Part shown: positions 35,401 through 44,199 of the stretch, piece by piece
Numbering within the stretch: the stretch's first letter is position 1
Layout of the letters: the number at the start of each line of letters is the position of its first letter
Source: Echinometra lucunter
Lineage: Eukaryota; Echinodermata; Echinoidea; Camarodonta; Echinometridae
NCBI GenBank assembly: GCA_029962745.1
Contig: JAPZVO010000025.1
Location: 654,176-718,175, forward strand
Reading direction: 5' to 3'
DNA length: 64,000 nucleotides
The notes under the pieces: generated by a model
The model's database searches: none
Seen by the model: the letters and a program-made list of their open reading frames with translations, nothing else
What the model was told of the DNA's origin: nothing
Translations under genes and position numbers: made by a program

Positions 35401-36552
35401 GGTGCTTTTTAAGTCCAATGCTCTCAATCATTGTTAAAGGTATACGGAGAGAGAAAAATCCTAGTTTAAGGGTATGCGTTGAGAGAAAAATCCTAGTTAA
35501 GTGTATGCGTGGAGAGAAAAAAATCCTAGTTAGGGGTATGCGTGGAGAGAAAAATCCTTGTTAAGGGTATGTGTGGAGAGAAAAATCCTAGTTAAGGGTA
35601 TACGTGGAGAGAAAAATCCTTGTTAAGGGTATACGTGGAGAGAAAAATCCTAGTTAAGGGTATACGTGGAGAGAAAAATCCTAGTTAAGGGTATGCGTTG
35701 AGAGAAAAATCCTAGTTAAGTGTATGCGTGGAGAGAAAAATCCAAGTTAAGAGTATACGTGGAGAGAAAAAAATCCTAGTTAGGGGTATGCGTGGAGAGA
35801 AAAATCCTTGTTAAGGGTATGTGTGGAGAGAAAAATCCTAGTTAAGGGTATACGTGGAGAGAAAAATCCTTGTTAAGGGTATGCGTGGAGAGAAAAATCC
35901 TAGTTAAGGGTATACGTGGAGAGAAAAATCCTAGTTAAGGGTATACGTGGAGAGAAAAATCCTAGTTAAGGGTATGCTGGAGAGAAAAAATCCTAGTTAA
36001 GGGTAGCTTTTTTGAGCTCCGCGAATCCTAGTTAAGGGTACTTTTTGAAAGGGTGTGCACGAGCATGGTTACAGTGTTGTACATAGAGTGGCCCCCCGGG
36101 ATACACTGCCAATTTAGAAACTACTTTCATGACTTTCTTTGAGCTGGCCCCTCATAGTCATATACCATGCTCTATCTGTAACATTCACCGACTCAGTAAC
36201 GTCTTAACTCCCTCAGCAGTTTAGGTAGGGAACTACTGACTGAGCCCCCGAATATTGAGCCGGCTTGTCCTTCACACGTTCTACTCCCCATATAAGCGGA
36301 GCGGCATGCACATTCGGGCCGGTGGGCGGCGGCCGGGTAGCTGAGTTCGGGTAGGGCATGGCCATCGGTTGTGGGACGAAAATTCATCATCAGATCTAAA
36401 TATACACGTAACGCACACTAAAAAAACAAAAACAATATTAATTAACATGGTACATATAAAGAAGACCTACATATCATTATTTTCGAATCAAACGTTACCT
36501 TAACTGCATAATCTATCACTCTTTTCACGCCAACAAGAACTCGGAGTGCCAT
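23427..36552 (-). CDS. ETFB: Electron transfer flavoprotein subunit beta, five exons
   Basis: Minus-strand exons are 36552-36499, 30127-29969, 29404-29246, 27840-27619 and 23597-23427. All introns are phase 0 with GT-AG ends, and the product is 254 aa (human is 255). It opens [18 protein letters not shown]. Next come [20 protein letters not shown], the [17 protein letters not shown] helix, [12 protein letters not shown] and ANLIILGKQ. The [16 protein letters not shown] block and the recognition-loop region ([15 protein letters not shown], then [12 protein letters not shown]) follow, ending [13 protein letters not shown]-beta pairs with ETFA in the mitochondrial matrix, binds AMP, and helps pass electrons from acyl-CoA dehydrogenases to ETF-ubiquinone oxidoreductase. 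Lys199 and Lys202 correspond to the lysines methylated by ETFBKMT in mammals. Intron 1 (6.4 kb) is packed with transposon-like repeats. Confidence 0.97.
24150..24280. mobile_element. GGGCCC-family MITE, interrupted copy in ETFB intron 4
   Basis: It is homologous to 14192-14341: GGGCCCCCGTTTCATCAAAC, GTTATAAGCTACTGAAATC and TGATTGGCCAAGAGCAAAT. It is cut at its right end by the TTAA element at 24285-24640, and its last bases (GAAATGGGGC) resume at about 24645. Confidence 0.7.
24285..24640. mobile_element. TTAA-flanked MITE with about 55-bp terminal inverted repeats
   Basis: It is bordered by TTAA at 24281-24284 and 24641-24644. The left terminus AGGTCAAGTCCACCCCAGAA and right terminus TTCTAGGTTGGACTTACCCT are inverted repeats. 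These extend into AAAAGGAGATAAATTTG and its complement. The 356-bp element lacks a transposase, and the TTAA target suggests a piggyBac-mobilised MITE. Confidence 0.8.
25945..26088. repeat. Foldback element in ETFB intron 4
   Basis: TTATATTGACTGGC at the left pairs with GCCAGTCAATATAA at the right. The complementarity continues inwards through GGGGAACATC(G/A)AAATGTTGCCC on both arms almost to the centre. Confidence 0.75.
27128..27316. repeat. Foldback element in ETFB intron 4 near exon 4
   Basis: GTCTACGATATCGTTCGGTT and AACCGAACGATATCGTAGAC are exact inverted ends. TTTACAGTAAACAAGATAT also recurs inverted inside. Open frames across it come from the repeat. Confidence 0.75.
28320..28510. repeat. 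A-rich simple repeat (AAAAC)n region
   Basis: C-run (about 28366-28380) followed by AAAACAAAACAAAAC repeats in ETFB intron 3. The minus-strand open frame over this stretch is a low-complexity artefact. Confidence 0.6.
30807..30930. mobile_element. Hairpin MITE copy (ATAAAACTTACTATAATAGT family)
   Basis: GGGCCCATAGCATAAAACTT, TTACTATAATAGTAACTTTG and ATACTGGATTTTGATTGGC match the elements at 43474-43615 and 60880-61021. The left half is intact and the right half degenerate. Confidence 0.6.
31140..32350. other. Part of ETFB intron 1, no gene recognised
   Basis: The stretch contains open frames up to 99 codons (for example 31798-32079) that match no family I know and show no splice context. 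CGACCGGGCGC near 31838 recurs inverted near 32980 (GACGGGCGC), hinting at another degraded inverted element. Confidence 0.4.
32361..32938. repeat. Composite foldback element with GTGTTTCAGGCCCCAC termini
   Basis: GTGTTTCAGGCCCCAC at the left matches GTGGGGCCTGAAACAC at the right (32923-32938). Inside, ACGGCCCCACCAAAC occurs twice forward (about 32580 and 32660) and once inverted (about 32750). GGGGCTGATG also appears on both strands. It is non-coding. Confidence 0.65.
33093..33654. repeat. Foldback with about 245-bp arms inside the composite element
   Basis: The arms run about 33093-33345 and 33406-33654. Matched blocks include CACACGCGTGTGTCTTTACC, GTATCCACAGCATCGATATG, GACAGCTATCGCTAGTGTGC and GAAGGTTTTATCTCTTGA, with their complements. 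Divergence between arms is low. The frames on both strands here are mirror images of each other. Confidence 0.8.
34493..35389. repeat. Nested inverted element rich in GCGGCCGC-like motifs
   Basis: CTAGAGTA (34493) and TACTCTAG (35382-35389) are the outer ends. Four internal blocks of the type CTGTGTGCGGC(C/T)GC occur, two in each orientation (about 34505, 34690, 34945 and 35345). No coding sequence is recognised. Confidence 0.55.
35442..36006. repeat. 31-bp tandem repeat array, 19 copies
   Basis: The unit contains AAGGGTATACGTGGAGAGAA then AAATCCTAGTT. I count 19 copies by the GAGAGAAAAA core. The unit variants (GCGTTG, AAGTG, AGGGG, TTGTTAAGGGTATGTG) recur in the same order in copies 2-8 and 10-17. 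This implies a higher-order period of seven to eight units. Confidence 0.85.
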
Positions 36553-36737
36553 TTTGTCTTCTTTCTCGGTTACAAAATTTGAGAAAAGTTTGTAATGCTG
36601 CCCTCTACGACCGAATTGTGCTAATACTGTAATCCAAACAAATGAACCCACTGAACTAAAATAGTAAAACTTATCATTATGACTAGGCCTATACATGTGC
36701 AAAGAAAATGGGAAGTTCTGATTATTCATTTTAAAAC

Positions 36738-37133
36738 CAGGGGCGGCGCTACATGGAGGGGGGGGGGGGGGCGGCAGGGGTGGCGACCGCCCCTATGATG
36801 TTGCTAGTGATTAAAAAAAGGAGAAAAGTGGAGGAAGAAAGAAGAGTATGGGAAAAGCGACCGGCTGGGTCATGCAAATATATAATACCCCCATTTTTCC
36901 CCATTTAAATCGTAAATAAACTGACCTCTGGGTCACCTTGCCCCCGATAAAAATACCCTGGCGCTAGTGATTAAAAAAAGGAGAAAAGTGGAGGAAGAAA
37001 GAAGAGTATGGGAAAAGAGACCGACTGGGTCATGCACATATACCCCCCCCCCCATTTTTTCCATTTAAATCGTAAATAAATTGACCTCTGGGTCATCTTG
37101 CCCCCGATAAAAATACCCTGGCGCTGCCCCTAG
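36738..37133. mobile_element. GGGGCGGCGC-ended element with internal 160-bp duplication
   Basis: It starts AGGGGCGGCGCTACATGG and ends CCCTGGCGCTGCCCCT. Inside, 36803-36962 and 36963-37122 are tandem copies beginning GCTAGTGATTAAAAAAAGGA and differing at few bases. Similar GGGGCGGC(A/G)CCAGGGTATT ends occur at 49260-49292, 55228-55250 and 61410-61430. Confidence 0.6.
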
Positions 37134-37154
37134 TTAAAACCTCTCTTTCTCGCT

Positions 37155-37156
<2 letters not shown>

Positions 37157-37213
<57 letters not shown>
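37157..37213. repeat. (CT)n microsatellite
   Basis: Uninterrupted CT dinucleotides of about 55 bp. Confidence 0.95.
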
Positions 37214-37214
<1 letters not shown>

Positions 37215-37219
37215 GAGTT

Positions 37220-39700
37220 AGCCAGTTAACTATACATGTAGATATTGAAAGAAAAATTTAGCAAGACATACCTGGTTATCAACTATCTACACTTCTGAAC
37301 GTCCATGCACCACTTCCCCCCTCCCCCTTCCACGATGAAAATATTTCGGGTAAAAGGATTGAAATTTTGATTTGATAATGGTGGTAATTTACAAATGGCA
37401 AGCCTTTCCCCTCCCACGGTAGGGACATTCAAAATTATCATCAGTAAAAAAAAATCACTTTTCAGAGCATTTGAGGGTAGTTTTGTGGGATATCCTACGT
37501 GCTATAAAATGCCACCATTTTCTTGGAATTTTCGATTTGGTCATCATTGCAGTGTACAGTCTTATGATACACCTATATGATGACCATCTCGATGGAAATC
37601 ATAATAATCATCGCTGTCATCATCCTCCTTATCATCCTCCTCATCATTATCATTCATTACCTGAAGACCTCTTTAATCCATTTTCAAAGACTCAATGTCT
37701 TAGCTGTAGGACTGAATACTTGTTCCACAAATAATGCGCTTGATAAGACTGATATGATTTGAATATTTAAAAAAGATCAGGAAAACAATTTTCAAAAATG
37801 GATAAAGCTAGAAGTTTATTTTCAATTGGCACTAAATCCGAATTCCTTTATTTCCAAAAGCGCTATTAAAATTCACTTTGCGAAAAATCAATTTTTCCTT
37901 CTCCGAAATGACAGTTGCAAGTACCAACTTTAATCAAAGAAATTCTGCATGATTGTTTTTTTTAGATTCGTAAGAAATATTTAGCACCTTTCCGAAATAT
38001 GTTTTTTGCAACATCATTGGAGTCTATGTACAGTACTTATACAATACAAAGAATTCTAAAAAAAATATTCTGCTTTAATATGCAGGATTTTTTATTTAAT
38101 TTTTTTTCTCAAATGTCTAATGCTAGTACTTTTAAGTTTTTCCCTGTCTCAAAGAAGAAAAATGGATCAAATGAAAATCCTTGTTCTATTCAAAATTACG
38201 TCCAGACTTAGCGCCGTTTGGAAATAAGCTATTCCTTTTTATCTTGTCGTTTTTTGACGGTGGATTATTGGGGAATGATATAACACAACATAGGCCACCC
38301 CTCCTGAAATATTGCAGGGGGGATATACCCCAGCTTCCCTATGATCGACACCCATGCATGAGAGGATATTCAACAAACAAAGAAAAGGAAAGCAAAAAAA
38401 AAACAAAAACAAAACAAAACAAAACAACAACAATATTTAATCTTAGGAGATGTCCTGCTTTATTCTGATACTTTCACAAACTTACGATGATTTTGTTAAT
38501 CGGTAACATTTAAGAAAGCAAATGCCATCCTAAGTTCTCTTTCCTAGTGAATTGTAATATTAATTTTTGTAATTTCCTTCAGCTTTTAACGCTAAATAAT
38601 GTCTGTGACCAGGTTCTTCTGTTTTGTCATTATGTCCCTGGTATCCTCAGAGCAATTTTCCCTTTTCGGGTGTTCATTTTCTTCTTTGTATCATTGGGAA
38701 GAATAAAATGGAAATTTCAAATTTCGGATAGACTGAAAACGGCTAGAACAAATTTGGTCATGTTATACTTGAGATAAAGGCCAGAATCTTGGCCGTATTA
38801 AGTAAGCATGAAAGAAAAAAGAAAAGGGCCTATACAATTCTTCTTTTGGCATAATGATAGATACATGAATAATATTTTCTTTGACCTGCGCATGGTTTAT
38901 AATTCTGCTATGAAGTTGGTTTTCCTCTTCCCCTTCCCTCCAGAAGAAGGACCGACACATTGGCGTAAATCCGGGGGGGGGGGGGGGGATGGGATACATG
39001 GATACATCCCCACTTTTTTCGAGGGGGGAGGGATGGCGTGTACAAATATCCCCCCTCATTTTGAGGAAAAAATGTTATTGTAATTTATCAGTTGGTGAAT
39101 TTTTAATAAAAATGTCATAAATGACGGTCACATCGTGGAATTTCTATTTGAAATTCTCTTAAAAACTATAAAAGTTGATTTTTTTCGCTCGCTCGCACAA
39201 TAATTATATAAATATATATGTGTTCGGGGGTCTGAGCAGGTGAATGAGGGTGTTTGATTTCACGGAAAAAATCGGCAAAAAAGGTAAACATCCCCCCCCC
39301 CTCCTCAAAACGGATTTACGCCGGTGGACCAACATAATTGCTGCAATATCAAGTCAGAGGTTCGCTTTCAGTAATTAGATGGTCGATAGAGAGGATACTA
39401 CTACAACGTGGACCGAGCATAATATAGAGTATTAAGTCTTTGTATATAAAGATTACGCTCAATTAATTTTGTGGAGAAAATGATGCCTTTTTAAATAAAG
39501 GTTTTCTTTAAATTCTACTTCTGTTAGTGCAGTATTAATACTGATAATGATTTTGCGCCAGAACACTTAAACACATTCGCTATTTTTCAGTTTCACTGGT
39601 ATAACAATGGTGTCGAGAAATTACAATTGCTCAATTCATTTGTACAAAATTGCACTGGTGCACATGGAACGCTCATGGAGTTAAAATAAAGTGCTACTGG
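37220..39700. other. Intergenic stretch without a recognised gene
   Basis: AT-rich spacer upstream of ETFB. It includes an ATC/ATT-rich tract (about 37577-37660), C and G homopolymers, and GTAAATCCGGGGGG near 38967 with its inverted partner CGGATTTACGCCGGTG near 39310. The latter is the same word used in the palindrome arms (45311, 46494 and 59225). No exon is supported. Confidence 0.5.
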
Positions 39701-39759
39701 TTGTTTTAGGTGTTGTTGTAATGGAGCAGACATCTCTCTAGCATAATGAAGACCTCAGT

Positions 39760-39860
39760 ATTCTTCATCCCGGGTGCTGGTCTCGGATAGGTTAAGCGTA
39801 GCAACACCGACAATAGCTGCGGCAGACCACGCAACATGCTGAGCCTCCACTCTTCACTAC
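39760..39860 (-). pseudogene. Possible degenerate exon related to the secreted-peptide leader exon
   Basis: On the minus strand a TTTCTTTGTAG acceptor-like site is followed by a frame reading RVEAQHVAWSAAAIVGVATL and then NLSETSTRDEEY and a stop. VEAQ...SAAAI resembles VDAEY...RSAADNI at the leader/mature junction of the gene at 42326. Stops lie directly upstream in the same frame. The similarity is short, so this is a tentative call. Confidence 0.25.
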
Positions 39861-40199
39861 AAAGAAATGGGAAAACATGCAACACATGAAAACTGCATGA
39901 TGGAAGATACAGGAAATGCAATGGTGATCAATTATTCTTTTGTTATTCTGCCCTTCAGATTCTGATAAAACACAATTTATTAGAGAAATTTTCCTCACTC
40001 GACTACATAAAAACTAGCCCATTATGATTTTTCAAATTGTGCGTAGCCATTAGGAAGATATTAGGGACATAACACTAGCACAAGTAAAGTACTTCCACGT
40101 TTTTTTTTTCTCTGATTTGATATTATTTTGTGCTTTTATTTCTTAGACATCAGTGTTCAGTTGAAACTAATTATAACAAAACAAATATCCACTACAGCG

Positions 40200-40570
40200 T
40201 GGACAAGACGAGGAAAGCAAATCTAGTAATTCGGCATTCATTCAGCAACCTTTCCGCATTTTCTTGAAAGATTCCGCTCACTGTCTTAAACATTCCTAAA
40301 CACTTCCAAGCGTTTCCGCACTGTCCGGACAGGGCAAAATTTCCGCGGAAATGAACTTCTGTACACCTTCGGCGATTTGTCTGCATTGTCGCGCAGACAT
40401 CCGCAGGACATCCCGCCTTTCTTTAAAACTTCCGCAAACGCTCCTGAAAGCCTCCGCGACGAGGGCAACTACGCGAAGGCAAGGAGAAGCCAGGAGGAAT
40501 GTTTTAGGAAAGCTAGGAGCCGATTAGGAGAGTGCGCGGAGCGGCTGAGGGCATTGCGGTCATGACACGA
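40200..40570. other. TTCCGC-rich segment next to the palindrome
   Basis: Repeated TTCCGC and CCTGAAAG words with overlapping open frames on both strands (for example 40377-40565). A related TCCGC-rich text is the coding exon at 41585-41742, so this could be a very old duplicate, but I cannot align it convincingly. Confidence 0.3.
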
Positions 40571-40575
40571 AAGGG

Positions 40576-41270
40576 TCAAGAGCTTGATGCCCAAATAGCA
40601 TCATATTCGGAAGATAGCTTAAATAGGTAAAGGTTTATATTGTCATGACTGTAATTTGATGACGGAATAACACTCCTACCATGAAAAAAGCCAGTGTATT
40701 CCTCCCTCGCAGCTGTGCTCGCTTGTATGATATTTAGATACAGGCTGGTCAAGGACAGCAAACGAATTCGGCCAGCGAGGCGACCGAATCTACAATTATG
40801 ATTTATCTTACAGGCCCATAGTATATTTTGATAACAAATCATCATTTTAACCTGAAAAAGTGTACATCTTTTCTCGCTCGATGTGCTTGCGCGTATCATA
40901 TTTAGATGCAGGATGGTTTTGGACCGTAAACAAATTCGGCGAGTGAATATTCTCAAACATATTTGAGGCACGTGTATTTGGATGACGAGTATCGTCAAAA
41001 GAGTGTGTTTTCCTCGCTCGCTTCACTCGCTCGTAATACTTAGAAACAGCGTAATATTGGATCAGCGAGGTGCCAAAATAGAGTCAAATTTGGCAGTGAG
41101 GTAGCCAAATAGCATCCAGATATCATATCCTATGCCTAAGGTACCTACAATGTATTTTCATGACAAAATAACACCTTTTTTTATGTCTTTCATAAAAAAA
41201 ACGTATTTCATACTTGCTCACTTTGCTCGCTTGCAATATTTTAGATACATTTTAGATTTCTCCCCCCCCC
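40576..41270. repeat. Degenerate module array (GAGCGAGCGAAGCGAGC type), array 1
   Basis: There are four to five diverged modules of about 150-190 bp. Each has a CTCGCTCGCTTCACTCGCTC-like block, a TATTTTGATGACAAAATAAC-like block and an AGGCCTATAAGATATC-like block separated by variable sequence. The part from 40946 is mirrored at 63680-64000. Confidence 0.6.
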
Positions 41271-41584
41271 CCAAAGGAAGCTCGCAGCCTCTGAATATTA
41301 CATCACATTATAACAAGGAATACAGATCTGCAACTGCGATATAGTCTGAAATAACCTCTCGTGGTTTGTGGAAGGGAGTAAGACTGAATTCAGCCTAACT
41401 TTCGGAAAATGCAGTCCCTACACCCCAAACAATTAAAAAATTTCTAGCGGCACGCCTGTCTCTTTGCCCCTTTGCTAAATTAGTCGATCCATGATTTATT
41501 TCCTTGTTGAATAATTCTGGCTGCGCCAGTGCATATGAGAACAACACGAAGTCGGCAACTAATTTATAACCTTGCATTATTTCC

Positions 41585-42326
41585 TCATGTCCGCATGTCT
41601 TCATGGTTGTCGGAAGGTCTTCCTGATTGTCTTCGTCCGTGATTTTGCCCCTCTTGGTGTGATCTTAGATGTGTCCGCACTGTCCTGCTACGATCAGCTT
41701 TTTGCCCGCGGCATTTCGCGCCCTTCCCTATTGACTCTATGTCTGCAGTCAATAAGGAGAGATTCTTAGTAATGTACTAGTAGGAAACCGTGATGTGCTC
41801 ACTTTTTCCCCTTCTGACGCGGACTGAATGCCGAAATGACATAAGTTGCTTCCGCAACCCTTCCTAGTCTTGTCGGCGCTCTAGTGGACGCCTAGGCCTA
41901 TAATGGGTCTCTGCATTTAAATAATATTAGAATTCAATTGTCAACGGGTTAAAAGTTAGTAAGGAAAGAAAACGGAATACAGGCCCATTATTGTTTTCAG
42001 CTCTATCCTGTTCGAAAATAGGGGTATATCAACTAACACTAATTTAACCCCCCCCCCCAAAAAAAAAAAAAAAAAAAAAAAAAAAGAAGAAGAAGAAGAA
42101 GAAGAAGAAGAAGAAGAAGAAGAAGAAGAAGAAGAAAACAACAACAATGTTGAAAATAAAAATCATATCTTAATGATTATAGGGATTTACATTCTCGGAA
42201 GATTGTCATGATATTATCAGCAGCGGAGCGAACGCCACCGTTATATTCGGCATCGACGACTACACTCATGAGCATGCCTACCATGGCAACACAGAGGAGG
42301 ATGAGTAGGAACCTTTGAAGAGCCAT
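41585..42326 (-). CDS. Putative short basic secreted peptide, two coding exons (left-arm copy)
   Basis: Coding exons are 42326-42191 and 41742-41585, giving 97 aa. Residues 1-26 form a clear signal peptide (MALQRFLLILLCVAMVG, ending VVVDA). A short EYNGGVRSAADNIMTIFRE segment follows. The second exon is hydrophilic and basic (GKGAKCRGQKADRSR, RTHLRSHQEGQNHGRRQSG), with one Cys, nine Arg, three Lys and four His. Evidence for splicing is a poly-T acceptor before a short leader UTR (42337), a GTAAAT donor, a CTGCAG acceptor and an exact frame match across a 448-bp intron. Without splicing the frame would end at 49 aa. I recognise no family. The leader exon, about 0.4-kb intron and polar second exon recall the layout of echinoid SpTrf (185/333) genes, but I see no sequence match. 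Confidence 0.45.
42054..42136. repeat. C/A homopolymers and (AAG)n microsatellite in the peptide-gene intron
   Basis: A C run, an A run of about 26 and (GAA)n of about 50 bp. The mirrored copy at 62856-62898 is much shorter, accounting for most of the intron length difference between arms. Confidence 0.9.
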
Positions 42327-42429
42327 TTTCAGGATTTCTGAAAAAAAAAGGAGTCAACATTGCAGTGTTAAAGTACAAACTATCAGGAAACTGCTGCTAA
42401 CTGGCGATGTTAAAAGAGGAAGAAAAAGA

Positions 42430-42497
42430 AGATGAAGGAGGTAGAAGAAGGAAGGAAGGAAGGAAGGAAGGAAGGAAGAAGAAGAAAAAGAAGAAGA

Positions 42498-42532
<35 letters not shown>

Positions 42533-42545
42533 CAGAAAAAAGGAG
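42430..42545. repeat. Mixed (GAAG)n, (AAG)n and (TAG)n microsatellite
   Basis: Tandem GGAA, GAA and GTA units lie upstream of the peptide-gene leader exon. They are mirrored at 62450-62560. The long Tyr/Thr/Phe/Ser frames here are microsatellite translations. Confidence 0.9.
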
Positions 42546-42919
42546 ATGCAGAAGAAAAAGAAGTTGTATGCATAATTTCGAAAAGTAACAAGATAATGGG
42601 ACCTTTCTTGTCCTGTGCTTTGCCTCATACACTGTAAAAAATATTGGGTAAAATTTTAACCAGCACGAGGGTAAATATATGTCTAACCAATTTTGGGCAA
42701 TGTTCTTACCAAATGCGGGAAGCATATTGTCCAGTTAGGGTAAGAATAAGCAGTAATTACTTTAGAATGGGCAAAATTTCCATCAAACTGGATAAAAAGA
42801 ATTCCCCAAAGTAATGCCCCAAAGTTGGTTGGATACATAATTACCCTCATGGCACATTTTTATCCAATATGTTTTACAGTGTAAGTGGCCAAATATGAGC
42901 ATGAAATACTAAGGATCAT

Positions 42920-43640
42920 TTTTTTTTCACAAACTATAACAGGATCAGCTTTCTTCCCAACAGTACCTTCACAAAACTAAATCCACATCCAAATGCCACA
43001 TCCACACCATAAACTTGACAGCATTTACATGTAATTCTTGATCAGCATTGACGTTTTGATTTCTAGCCCAAGTCAGGCTACAAACATAAACAAACAGATC
43101 ACCTACAATCCTTGTTCACAAACAAGTACCAATGTCTAGTTTCCTTTTTCAGCAGAGTAAGACAAACTTATTACTGTAGAAACATATCTTGAATAAATGA
43201 ATGAATATTCGAATTTTCATAATCGGAATCAGCAATAGCTGCAGCAGAACCGCAGGCTTTATCAATTTTCTTAGTTACTTATAGGGATTTTGAAAACATT
43301 CTTAAATAATTCCATGTTTTGCAATTATTGATTCCTTACCTTACACCTCTTTGTGTAAATGGCACCGAGTTAAGCAGCTTCTCGTAACTTACGTTCAAGC
43401 TATACAGTCCCCAATTACTGGTATGGCACGAGCTATAACATCATTTTCACGTATTCAACTGAACCAGGATCTGGGGCCTGTTACATGGAATACTGGATAT
43501 TGATTGGATGTTGAGCAACATGCCATGCTCAACAGCCAATCAAAATCCAGTATTCCATGAAGAGTTACTAAAATAGCGAAGTTACTATTATATTAAGTTT
43601 TATGCAGCAGGCCCCTGGGCCCGGATACATGCTTGGAAAT
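42920..43640 (-). repeat. Segment A of the A/B segmental duplication (left arm)
   Basis: Shares long blocks with 48660-49720, including AGCTTTCTTCCCAACAG, TCCACATCCAAATGCCACAT and CAGTCCCCAATTACTGGTA. Compared with the right-arm copy (60880-62080) it lacks about 0.53 kb. It contains the MITE at 43474-43615. Confidence 0.8.
43474..43615. mobile_element. Hairpin MITE in segment A (left arm)
   Basis: It has GGCCTG...CAGGCCC ends and strong internal inverted complementarity (ATACTGGATATTGATTGGAT against ATCAAAATCCAGTATTCCAT in the opposite arm). It is absent at the equivalent site of segment B (49675-49690), giving an occupied/empty pair with a CTGG target duplication. Confidence 0.75.
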
Positions 43641-43799
43641 CACATACTATTATTGTCTGTCGGACTAGGATAGACAATAATTTTCGTTAATTTTTTTTTC
43701 ATTAATTTAGATTCCAGCGAACATACAGTAGCTCCGTTTAAATATTCTGTGACCAGGGGCGTTGCTAAAGGGGATAGGGGGGTGTCAAATTTGCGATCG

Positions 43800-43804
43800 C
43801 TGTC

Positions 43805-43852
<48 letters not shown>
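43800..43852. repeat. (AG)n microsatellite
   Basis: About 42 bp of AG repeats, mirrored as (CT)n at 60649-60678. Confidence 0.95.
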
Positions 43853-44199
43853 AAAGGAGAGGGAAGAGGAAGGAGGAAAAAAGGAAACGAGAAGGTGCCC
43901 AAATAGATCCATATTCTGCTTATTTGCTGGTGTATTTTGATGACGAAATAACACTGGTACCACGAAAGAGAGTGTATATTTTTCCGCATTCGCTGCGCTC
44001 GCGCAGACCTTTCTTGTGCTTTGGTTTGCCTCATAAGGGGCAAAACATATGAGCATGAAATAGCATGAATCACTACTGATGATCCTCTTATAATTATCTT
44101 CCATGCCAAAGCACGATACTGGTTTTATGTCCTGCATGGAGAAATCCTTATTTTTTGACAATAAAAAAAAAATTCCTCATTCTACCAGCTACCATTACA

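Larger units (their letters stand above)
33093..36110. mobile_element. 3.0-kb composite insertion with GGCAGTGT/ACACTGCC ends
   Basis: It starts GGCAGTGT and ends ACACTGCC. A 28-bp direct repeat with one mismatch (TAGAAACTAC, then C or T, then TTCATGACTTTCTTTGA) lies on both sides, at 33064-33091 and 36115-36142. Inside, in order, are a foldback of about 560 bp (33093-33654), a copy of GGGGGCCACTCTATGTACAA (about 33658) that recurs inverted near the far end, a sub-element (34493-35389) and a 31-bp tandem array. No transposase is seen. Confidence 0.65.

Noticed and set aside
35442..36006. Regularly repeated 31-bp units resembling a CRISPR array
   Set aside because: Repeats are head-to-tail with no spacers, units vary, and the host is an animal genome; it is a minisatellite inside a transposon-like insert.
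41585..42326. Assignment of the secreted peptide to the SpTrf (185/333) family
   Set aside because: Only gene layout and microsatellite surroundings are similar; the mature part lacks the Gly/His-rich repeats expected, so no family name is given.
42354..42725. Ser/Thr/Tyr/Phe-rich frame of 123 codons, mirrored at 62264-62635
   Set aside because: Most of it is microsatellite translation; the flanking text is the non-coding region upstream of the peptide leader exon.
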